Assembly: GCA_017550445.1 (NCBI GenBank)
Contig: JAFZOV010000038.1
Span: 13,300-77,299 of the forward strand
Length of the DNA stretch: 64,000 bases
DNA from: Fibrobacter sp.
GTDB taxonomy: Bacteria; Fibrobacterota; Fibrobacteria; Fibrobacterales; Fibrobacteraceae
Reading direction: 5' to 3'
Shown one piece after another: positions 53,459 to 61,140 of the stretch. The notes beneath the pieces were generated by a model. The model ran no database searches. It had not been told where the DNA came from and saw nothing but the letters and a program-made list of their open reading frames with translations. Positions within the stretch are counted from its first letter, which is position 1; the number at the start of each line of letters is the position of its first letter. The translations under genes were made by a program, and so were the position numbers.

Positions 53459-54743
53459 GACCGTTTCCAAAAATACCGACGCAAATGGACTTGATTACGA
53501 GACGCTTCGCCTCGAAGGCATTCGTCTTGTTCAAAAACTATGCGAAAATGTCTGGACGGATTTCAATCCGCATGATCCGGGTGTCACCATCCTGGAGCAG
53601 ATTGTTTACGCCTTGACCGATTTGGGTTACAAGACAAACTTCGACATCACCAGTTTTCTGACTGATCGAGAAGGCAATATCGACTACAAGCGCCAAGCTC
53701 TTTACACACGAGAAGAGGTCCTTCGGCAGTTCCCTGTAACCACCGAAGATTATGAACGGTTCTTTGAACGGGAACTCCATTGCGACAGAGTCGATTTCAA
53801 GGTGACCGAACCGGGACTTTACACAGTGCAGCTTTGGCCACACGAATCTTCTACAGAACCAAAAGAATCCCTTGTTGATCGATTTACAGCCCTTTGGCAC
53901 GAATGGCGTTGCCTTGGCGAAAGGGTCACTCACATTTCTGTCGAAAAAAACAATGAAGATCTAATTCGTCACATATACGAAACGCCCTTCGAAATAGATT
54001 GCTCCGATTCACAGAAGTTACCTACGGGAGCCCCCTGTGACTTTTTAGACTTCATGCCGATCATCGAACAATTCCCCTCAATTTACCGCTATGGCACAGG
54101 AGCTGACGAGCTCAAAAAATACCTTGAGCCTATAGAACATCTATTCAAGCTTTTTTTGCAGGCAATGCAAAATTTCGCCGAAATGTTCTCGGTTTATTCG
54201 TTAAAAACCGATTTTCAGCACTACAACCGCATTTTGAACCAGATGTTGGCCATATACGGGGTCCAATACCCTGACGCGCTATTCTTGCAAATGCGCGAAA
54301 ACAGGTGCGACGACACCGAAAACGCAATCGCCTACCGAAGCCTATTGCGTTCCAAGGTCAATTACTTGCGCCACTTGCCCGAGCTCCATATGCACCGTTG
54401 CGGAAAATGGTGGAAACAGCGAATCGAAATGATGCTCGGTCTTGCAGAGAAGAAACATCTTTCTATGCACATGCATGTGGTAGATGGCATATACCTCAAA
54501 AACTGTTTCGGGAAAATTTTTGTAGCATGGTCCACAGAGACACCGTTCACCAACACCCAAGAAAAACGTGACAACATCGAGCGATTTATACGCAACGAGA
54601 TTCCTGCGCACCTCGTTCCGGTCTTTTACTGGGTTCCGCATAAGAGCATGCATACATTCGGTCTATTTGCGCATAATCCGACGGCATTAGAAAAGTGGTT
54701 CAAATTCCATGAGAAATTCATTTCGGAGGCTCTATGGCTTTAA
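53451..54743 (+). CDS. Baseplate wedge protein, second (Pvc12-like)
   Basis: 430 residues from a TTG start (53451) that overlaps the previous stop by 8 nt; no better downstream start is evident. The N-terminus carries VWTDFNPHDPGVTILEQIVY and ALTDLGYKTNFD, the baseplate-type DPGVTxLE pattern. The remainder is globular and unknown. Together with gpJ it should complete the wedges. Overlaps the tape measure gene by 10 nt. Confidence 0.65.
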   Translation: MIKTVSKNTDANGLDYETLRLEGIRLVQKLCENVWTDFNPHDPGVTILEQIVYALTDLGYKTNFDITSFLTDREGNIDYKRQALYTREEVLRQFPVTTEDYERFFERELHCDRVDFKVTEPGLYTVQLWPHESSTEPKESLVDRFTALWHEWRCLGERVTHISVEKNNEDLIRHIYETPFEIDCSDSQKLPTGAPCDFLDFMPIIEQFPSIYRYGTGADELKKYLEPIEHLFKLFLQAMQNFAEMFSVYSLKTDFQHYNRILNQMLAIYGVQYPDALFLQMRENRCDDTENAIAYRSLLRSKVNYLRHLPELHMHRCGKWWKQRIEMMLGLAEKKHLSMHMHVVDGIYLKNCFGKIFVAWSTETPFTNTQEKRDNIERFIRNEIPAHLVPVFYWVPHKSMHTFGLFAHNPTALEKWFKFHEKFISEALWL

Positions 54744-55795
54744 CAGAAATCAACCGAATTGACGATTTCACATTAAATTTGACATGTTCCAACCGCATGC
54801 AGGCTACAGCCATCGAAAGCGAACTTTACGATTTTGCCCGTAACGATTTAACGGAATCACTCGACAAGACTTTGATGAGTTTAGCCCCAGAAGACGATAT
54901 TATTTTCGACAAACTCACCATCGACCTTGGAACCGTTTCTGCACTAAATCCACTTAAACATATTCTCCAAAAAGTGCCCAAGGAACTAGAACGCACTTTG
55001 CGCGCCCAATTACTCCAAAAGCAATGTTTACCCGTCGGCCAAATTTTACAAGAATCATGCGGGCGCATGCTCTCTTTGCAAAAGTCGACAATACTTGAAA
55101 AAGAAATTAACGACCAGATTTCTGAATGGTGTCGCAACAATTCCGATTCCAAATTCGACCCTTTACGCGTTGCAGAATCAGTCCTAAAACAAGTCCAGAT
55201 AAAAAATCCAAAACTTGACATTCGTCAAATTGCATGCAACGTATTCGAAAAGCTCAAAAAGCTTGAAAAGAAGGCTCCTATAAAGCAAACACCCATCCAA
55301 TCCACAGCAAATGACTGCGGAATCGTTTTACTCTTTCCCTATCTACAACCACTTTTCGAAAAAGCCGGTTGTACCAAGGGTGGCAAATTTGAAAACGAAC
55401 AGAAAAAAGCCGAAGCCGTTTCCCTATTAAGCTATGCGACATTCGGCCGTTATGCAGCACCGCCCACCGAGCACTCCATCATCCAGCTACTCTGCGGTTT
55501 TGAATCTAATAAAGAAATCACTGATTTGCCGATACTTTCAAGTGAACAAAAATCCCTGACCGACAGCCTACTCGAAGGCGTCATCCACAACTGGGGTGCA
55601 CTCGGGCACACCTCTGCCGATGGATTACGGACAACATTTCTTATCCGTTCAGGAACATTGAAAAATGAGGATGATCAACAGCAACTCACGATAGGGCAAA
55701 CTACTTTCGACATATTGCTTGATAAATTACCATGGGGTTACTCCACCGTAAAACTCCCCTGGATGAAATCTCCGTTACATGTGAAATGGCGCTAG
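54734..55795 (+). CDS. eCIS tape measure protein (CIS_TMP family, short)
   Basis: 353 residues, ATG after GGAGGCTCT. N-terminus ILTCSNRMQATAIESELYDFA-like with IIFDKLTIDLGTVSAL, and C-terminal LPWGYSTVKLPWMKSPLHVKW, the two conserved ends of CIS_TMP proteins. The variable middle is brief. At the phage-derived ratio of about 0.15 nm per residue this would cap the tube at roughly 50 nm, a short particle. Cytosolic before assembly. Confidence 0.85.
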   Translation: MALTEINRIDDFTLNLTCSNRMQATAIESELYDFARNDLTESLDKTLMSLAPEDDIIFDKLTIDLGTVSALNPLKHILQKVPKELERTLRAQLLQKQCLPVGQILQESCGRMLSLQKSTILEKEINDQISEWCRNNSDSKFDPLRVAESVLKQVQIKNPKLDIRQIACNVFEKLKKLEKKAPIKQTPIQSTANDCGIVLLFPYLQPLFEKAGCTKGGKFENEQKKAEAVSLLSYATFGRYAAPPTEHSIIQLLCGFESNKEITDLPILSSEQKSLTDSLLEGVIHNWGALGHTSADGLRTTFLIRSGTLKNEDDQQQLTIGQTTFDILLDKLPWGYSTVKLPWMKSPLHVKWR

Positions 55796-55803
55796 AGGTA
55801 AAC

Positions 55804-57138
55804 ATGGAAGATACCCTGAAAAATGAAATCGACTGGTGCCGTCAAATCATAGATTTACGATTTGAACAGTATTTCTGCGCCGAAAATGACGAACGCAAAA
55901 TGCTGGATGTTCACCTTTGCACCCCGCCAATCCCAAACACCGATACACCCTATGGAGAAACCATTTCGCGTCTTCAACTCGGTTTTGACGAACGGTTGAT
56001 TCTAACACTTGCGCTACTCCCCCACTTGTGCCCGCAGGCACTCGACTCATTTTTCTTGAACAACAAGGTTCTTGGAAGGCCGTACACAGAATTTGGCGGC
56101 TGGCACGGCAAAAGCCACTCGGGATTCTTGCCCACCTGCGAAACAGCACTATTCTTGCTCGCCGGTGACAACTTGGCACTAAGACTCCAAATAATGCGAC
56201 TTTTCGAAAACGACCAAAAGCTTGTATCAAGTCGACTTTTACAACTGGAATATGGTGAACCCGGAGAACCCAAGAATTCTGCGGCTCTACGTCTATCTTC
56301 GGAATACCTGGAATACCTGACAACCGGAGTACAGAACAAACCCGATTATAGCCTACATTTCCCAGCAAAGCGCATAACATCTCGCCTGGAATGGGAAGAC
56401 CTCGTTCTAGCCGACACAACAAGGCGCGAAATAAACCAGCTAATCACCTGGATAAACCATTCCGAAGAAATTCTAGACGGTTTCGGCCTCCGCAAGAACC
56501 TCAAAAAAGGCTACCGCGTTCTCTTTTATGGCCCACCGGGTACAGGGAAAACGCTGACAGCAACGCTTATCGGAAAAAAGTTAGGTATGGATGTCTACCG
56601 AGTTGACCTTTCGCAGGTAGTATCCAAATATATCGGAGAAACAGAAAAGAACCTGTCCAATATTTTCGACCAGGCCGAAAGCCGCAACTGGATTTTGTTC
56701 TTTGACGAAGCTGATTCACTTTTTGGGGCTCGTACGCAAGCAAATAATTCCAACGACAGAGCCGCAAACCAAGAAATTTCGTACCTATTGCAGCGAGTCG
56801 AAGACTTTCCGGGCATAGTCATATTGGCAAGCAACCTCAAATCAAACATCGACGAGGCTTTTTCGCGAAGGTTCCAAAGTTCGGTCTATTTCCCAATGCC
56901 AGAAGCAGACGAGCGCTTGACACTATGGAAAAACATATTCGAGAAGACGCCTATAGAGAACCGCGAAGAAATTTTCGAACACTTTGCCGAAAAATACGAA
57001 CTGGCAGGCGGCGCATTAACAAATGTAGCCCGATATGCTGCAATTTCGGCAATTATGGACAAACACGAAGTTATAAACAAATTAGATTTACAACAAGCTA
57101 TTTCTAGAGAATTGCTCAAAGAAGGGAAAATTGTATGA
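55804..57138 (+). CDS. AAA+ ATPase (Pvc15-like)
   Basis: 444 residues from ATG 55804 (AGAGG upstream). An N-terminal unknown domain precedes the AAA+ module: Walker A FYGPPGTGKTLTATLIGKKL, Walker B WILFFDEADSLFG, sensor and ARG region FSRRFQSSVYFPMPEADERL. In PVC/Afp the equivalent is required for particle assembly or loading. Its stop overlaps the next ATG as ATGA. Confidence 0.93.
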   Translation: MEDTLKNEIDWCRQIIDLRFEQYFCAENDERKMLDVHLCTPPIPNTDTPYGETISRLQLGFDERLILTLALLPHLCPQALDSFFLNNKVLGRPYTEFGGWHGKSHSGFLPTCETALFLLAGDNLALRLQIMRLFENDQKLVSSRLLQLEYGEPGEPKNSAALRLSSEYLEYLTTGVQNKPDYSLHFPAKRITSRLEWEDLVLADTTRREINQLITWINHSEEILDGFGLRKNLKKGYRVLFYGPPGTGKTLTATLIGKKLGMDVYRVDLSQVVSKYIGETEKNLSNIFDQAESRNWILFFDEADSLFGARTQANNSNDRAANQEISYLLQRVEDFPGIVILASNLKSNIDEAFSRRFQSSVYFPMPEADERLTLWKNIFEKTPIENREEIFEHFAEKYELAGGALTNVARYAAISAIMDKHEVINKLDLQQAISRELLKEGKIV

Positions 57139-59399
57139 CAAACGTGTTTCGAAACATCACACGCATTTTAGCATTTTTGCTATTTACAGCCATGTGTGCA
57201 TACACATGCGAACTTTGCACCTACGAAGTCACTCCTGAAAACATTAAAATCTATGAAACCGGCGGTAAACTCAAAGACACCACGGAAGCCTTCAAGATTC
57301 TTGACAAATACATTAACTGGTATTTCAATTCACGCGATGACATGGCACTTCAACTGTCGCAGGAGCTCCAGGACTACCCGCAATTTCTGAAAGTCGTCAA
57401 CAACTATGTGCTAGAAACCTGGATGATGCGTGAAAAGATGATCAAGGAAGAAGCCTGGCCCGACCCCATTGTAGACAAGGTTTGGCTCAACAATGCCGGG
57501 ATGGATTCACTTAAGAAATACATGGTTTCGGAAATACGCGGAGATCTGTTTTCTACAGCCATACTTAAATTTTTAAAAGACCTGCAAGGCGTCCGTTTTG
57601 CAGATTCATTGCTTGCACGCCGATACGCCTTGAGCCTTCTGGCGGCATCACTAGCCATCTGTTCCGACACTACCAACGCCTTCGATATTTTTGATTCGGT
57701 GCTTTGGAATAAAGAGGAAGTAGATGACCTTTTAAATCTAGTTGACAAAATTGAATTGCCCAAAATTTCAAAGTCTCAAGCCACATCTAAGAAAAAGAAG
57801 TCGACAAAGAAATCAACAGAGAAAAAGGAATTACAATCTGAGCTTTTGTCAAGATATTTCAGCTGGTACCGAGGCCACACCTGTAGCGATGAACGTTGGT
57901 ACAGCGTATTCACCAGACTCGATACGCTCTACTCGCACATATTCGAAGCCCCCGTAAACGACGCCATGCATAAGGACAAAGTCTTCGACGATTCAAAACC
58001 CATCGAATGGAACGGGGCCGGCTGTGGCTGTAGTCGCAAAGACCAGCTCAACGGAGAAGTCATCGGTATATACCCCTATTGGTTTGCTGGCGACACAACA
58101 AAATGGGTCGACTTTAGCGCAATCACCCGCATAACATTCTATGGAATACACGCCGACACTGATGGCTCCCTCCTTATGCCCTCCGGGATGTCCACCCTGG
58201 CTTACTTAGGCAGAAAAGGATTCTCAAGGTTTGTATCCGAGGCTCACAGTCACTATGTCAAAATGGACTGGATTATCGAAAAATCCAATTGGCAAGGAAT
58301 CAAAAGTCATGAATTACTCGAAAAATTTTTCACAAAACTTTCAAAGGAAATCGATTCCCTGGTAAGCACACCGAACAACACGCTATTCCAAAAAATGGCG
58401 AACAAGCTCAGTTTTTCAGGCGACGATTACGGGAACCGCGGCGACGGAGTAACACTCTACTTCAAAAACTACCCCACCGACACCCTTTCTACCGCCATGT
58501 TCAACAGTTTCTTCAAAAATTTGCATGAATTACTACTTTCGCGCAACCCGAACGCATACCTGAACATGATGGTAAACCGTCTCGACCTTACCGAAGACAT
58601 CTATTCACTCCGTATCGATTCCGCCGCAGTCAAGGGTCCCAAAGGAATCTACAGCTACGCAAACTTCCGCAAAATCGTTACCGAGCCGATGTCCCCAAAC
58701 GCAATCAAGCCATCATCCGACCAAATCGTCGACAACTTGAAAAACCTGCTTTTAGTAATCAACGAAGAACCTCTTTCACGCAGCAAGCGACTCATCCACA
58801 GCGACTTGAGTTTACAGCTCAAGGGCGAAGACAGACACATTGTATTGAAAGCGCTTGCACCCGTCATTTGGTTCGATAATCGCCAATGGGAACAACTGAG
58901 CGATGACGCAACCTACTACAACGATTCCTACTACAGCATGGGCATTGCACCTTATGCCACCGATATCGGTGCGGCAGAAATCTGTGGTAACACAGGCAAC
59001 ATTGGAGTGTGTCTGAACAAGTACTTTAAAAAAGATGATAAGGACATCACCTTCAGTTCACAAATCCGCACGAAAATTCCTTTCTTCTGCATGTACCGCT
59101 GGGCATTCCGTTTGCTGAACACTTTGGTATACATTTTCGCTCTATCACTCCTGCTAGGTTACTTCGGTTCATGCACCATCAGCGCGTTCTTCGACAAACA
59201 TTTGGCGTTACTCGTCGGTCTGGTCGTTATTCCACCCTCTTTCACAACAACCATACTCGTACTATTCGACCCCGTGACCACATCGCTCGCCGGAACATTC
59301 CGCTTCTTGCCCATCATCGTACTAGTTCTTTCTGTAATCACAGCATCGCTTATAAAGGTATATCGCAACGCCGATTTCCCCAAACGGAAAATTAAATAG
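57135..59399 (+). CDS. eCIS-linked membrane protein with degenerate GH18-like domain
   Basis: 754 residues. A signal sequence (MTNVFRNITRILAFLLFTAM) leads to an exported helical region (residues about 30-290, with a Lys-rich stretch), then a TIM-barrel-like domain (about 305-640) beginning GEVIGIYPYWFAGDTTKWVD, which resembles GH18 chitinases. The catalytic DxxDxDxE strand is replaced by GNRGDGVTLYFKN, so hydrolysis is unlikely. Three membrane helices (about 655-742) end it. It may anchor or present the particle. Domain calls are from pattern and are uncertain. Confidence 0.6.
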   Translation: MTNVFRNITRILAFLLFTAMCAYTCELCTYEVTPENIKIYETGGKLKDTTEAFKILDKYINWYFNSRDDMALQLSQELQDYPQFLKVVNNYVLETWMMREKMIKEEAWPDPIVDKVWLNNAGMDSLKKYMVSEIRGDLFSTAILKFLKDLQGVRFADSLLARRYALSLLAASLAICSDTTNAFDIFDSVLWNKEEVDDLLNLVDKIELPKISKSQATSKKKKSTKKSTEKKELQSELLSRYFSWYRGHTCSDERWYSVFTRLDTLYSHIFEAPVNDAMHKDKVFDDSKPIEWNGAGCGCSRKDQLNGEVIGIYPYWFAGDTTKWVDFSAITRITFYGIHADTDGSLLMPSGMSTLAYLGRKGFSRFVSEAHSHYVKMDWIIEKSNWQGIKSHELLEKFFTKLSKEIDSLVSTPNNTLFQKMANKLSFSGDDYGNRGDGVTLYFKNYPTDTLSTAMFNSFFKNLHELLLSRNPNAYLNMMVNRLDLTEDIYSLRIDSAAVKGPKGIYSYANFRKIVTEPMSPNAIKPSSDQIVDNLKNLLLVINEEPLSRSKRLIHSDLSLQLKGEDRHIVLKALAPVIWFDNRQWEQLSDDATYYNDSYYSMGIAPYATDIGAAEICGNTGNIGVCLNKYFKKDDKDITFSSQIRTKIPFFCMYRWAFRLLNTLVYIFALSLLLGYFGSCTISAFFDKHLALLVGLVVIPPSFTTTILVLFDPVTTSLAGTFRFLPIIVLVLSVITASLIKVYRNADFPKRKIK

Positions 59400-59410
59400 G
59401 AGAAAAAAAA

Positions 59411-59632
59411 ATGAACACCTACACTCAAAAACAAGAAACCGCCCAGCGCGTCGCCAACAGCAACGCAGCAAGCCTCATGGACACCTCGTTGCAAAACGCA
59501 AGCCTGCAACGCAAAGCAGACCTCATGGGGAACGCCATCCAACGTGCGTCCCTCGAAGAAGAGGAAGAACCCGTTCAAGGCAAGTTTATTCAGCGCAAAA
59601 CCGACGAAGACGAAGAAGAACAACTCGCTTAA
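59411..59632 (+). CDS. 73-residue leader-only protein, related to cargo N-termini
   Basis: Start after ATAGGAG. The first 45 residues (MNTYTQKQETAQ, SLQNASLQRKADLMGNAIQR) match the N-termini of the next two proteins, and the rest is an acidic repeat (EEEEEPVQGKFIQRK). It lacks the DUF4157 core. It is either a truncated DUF4157 protein or a stand-alone leader. Confidence 0.6.
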   Translation: MNTYTQKQETAQRVANSNAASLMDTSLQNASLQRKADLMGNAIQRASLEEEEEPVQGKFIQRKTDEDEEEQLA

Positions 59633-59644
59633 AAGGAGAGCCCC

Positions 59645-61003
59645 ATGTCCACCACGTACGCACAAAAACAAGCCACAACACAAAAGAAGGATGCCTCCTC
59701 CGCATCTTCCGTTCTTGACGCATCCTCACAGAGCGAAACCCTCCAGCGTAAAGCGGACATGGCGAATAACGCATCTCAGCGTGCGGAAGCTCCGCGACCG
59801 AACAACACGGGTATGCCGGATAATTTAAAGGCCGGTATTGAAAGTCTCTCCGGATTTTCGATGGATGATGTACGTGTTCATTACAATAGTTCTAAACCCG
59901 CTACCGTGCAGGCCCTCGCCTATACTCAAGGCACAGACATCCACGTTGCCCCCGGCCAAGAAAAACATCTCCCCCACGAAGCATGGCATGTTGCCCAACA
60001 AATGGCCGGCCGCGTTTCTCCCACCACAAACATCAACGGCATGCCGGTGAATGATAATGCAGGGCTAGAGCATGAAGCAGATGTAATGGGAGAAAAAGCT
60101 ATGATGCAGAGAAAGGCTTTGAGTGGAAATAATGCGCCAAATAACAAGAGGATAAGTTGTGTTGCGCAAATGAAATATCCTGGAGACGAAGCTCCGGTGA
60201 CTTTTTATGATGAAAATCCTACTGAACATCCGGAATATGAATTATATAAAGGATTAATGCATTCTCTTGGATTTGACGATGGTATAATTGATACAACGTG
60301 GGAATTGTTAGTTAAAGGGTTTTCTGAACAAGATTTTATACAACATCAATTGGAAGTAATGGAAATTGATCCTGAAATTAACCTAGAGAAAGATACAAAA
60401 GATTTAATCCGTAATGATAATCCTTATTTCTTGCAAGTTGCTGAAATTATGCGCTCTTCTTTAACAGTACCAGATAATTTGGCGCTTTGGTCTGGTGGTA
60501 TTGATCTGAGTGATTACGCTTTTTCTCGTGGATATACCCCATTAGAGCAAACACCTTTTGGTAAAATTATTAATCAAATTGAATTTCATAGACAATGGAA
60601 TTTGCAAGCACCTTTATGGAATATTTTGTCTTCAGTATTTGCGTCAAGTCAATCTATGACGGTACATGTTTTTCTAAGAACATATGAAGCCGATGCTGTT
60701 CTTTTTCGCAGGGAAATACCTCAAATAAAACAATTAAATCCACATGTTACTATAAGATGGCATGCTATTTATACCGATGGAGCTGATAGTAGAAGATTTA
60801 TGGAAATAGATAATAATTATAATTTGCAGCTAGAATGGGATGGATTTAAAAACGAATATGCTTGCGTTCAGGCTCTTCTTCAGTATTTGACAGTATTTTA
60901 TAATGAAAATACAGACAGAGGATTGGAGACTATTCTGAATAATCTACCCGATGAATCTTTGCAAAATCTACCTGCTGATTTTTTCACAGAGACTGAAAAC
61001 TAG
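59645..61003 (+). CDS. DUF4157 eCIS cargo protein with NADase/ADP-ribosyl cyclase-like C-terminus
   Basis: 452 residues, AAAGGAG before ATG. Residues 1-55 are a Ser/Gln-rich leader with QRKADMANN; residues 56-155 are DUF4157, with HEAWH (111-115) and downstream GLEHEADVMG, the metallopeptidase-like module frequent in eCIS cargo. After about residue 160 the DNA turns AT-rich and the protein becomes unrelated. LALWSGGIDLSDYAFSRGY plus TPLEQTPFG (W282, E301) echoes the WSG...TLEDT...G motif of ADP-ribosyl cyclases. It is a candidate NAD-consuming toxin; the second part is an inference. Confidence 0.75.
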   Translation: MSTTYAQKQATTQKKDASSASSVLDASSQSETLQRKADMANNASQRAEAPRPNNTGMPDNLKAGIESLSGFSMDDVRVHYNSSKPATVQALAYTQGTDIHVAPGQEKHLPHEAWHVAQQMAGRVSPTTNINGMPVNDNAGLEHEADVMGEKAMMQRKALSGNNAPNNKRISCVAQMKYPGDEAPVTFYDENPTEHPEYELYKGLMHSLGFDDGIIDTTWELLVKGFSEQDFIQHQLEVMEIDPEINLEKDTKDLIRNDNPYFLQVAEIMRSSLTVPDNLALWSGGIDLSDYAFSRGYTPLEQTPFGKIINQIEFHRQWNLQAPLWNILSSVFASSQSMTVHVFLRTYEADAVLFRREIPQIKQLNPHVTIRWHAIYTDGADSRRFMEIDNNYNLQLEWDGFKNEYACVQALLQYLTVFYNENTDRGLETILNNLPDESLQNLPADFFTETEN

Positions 61004-61036
61004 GCATTGTCACAATCAAACACCAATACCCCCAAA

Positions 61037-61054
61037 CCTTGCTATAATGCAAGG
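61037..61054. promoter_or_regulatory. Palindrome enclosing TATAAT
   Basis: CCTTGC-TATAAT-GCAAGG, a perfect six-pair inverted repeat with a -10-like core, in the spacer between the two DUF4157 genes. It could be an operator or a weak internal promoter. Confidence 0.35.
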
Positions 61055-61140
61055 AAAGAATTGAGACAATGATTAACGAAAAGTTAATTTCGTAAAGGCC
61101 TATGCCAAGTGGATTTATAAAAATCGCCAATCAATACTTT

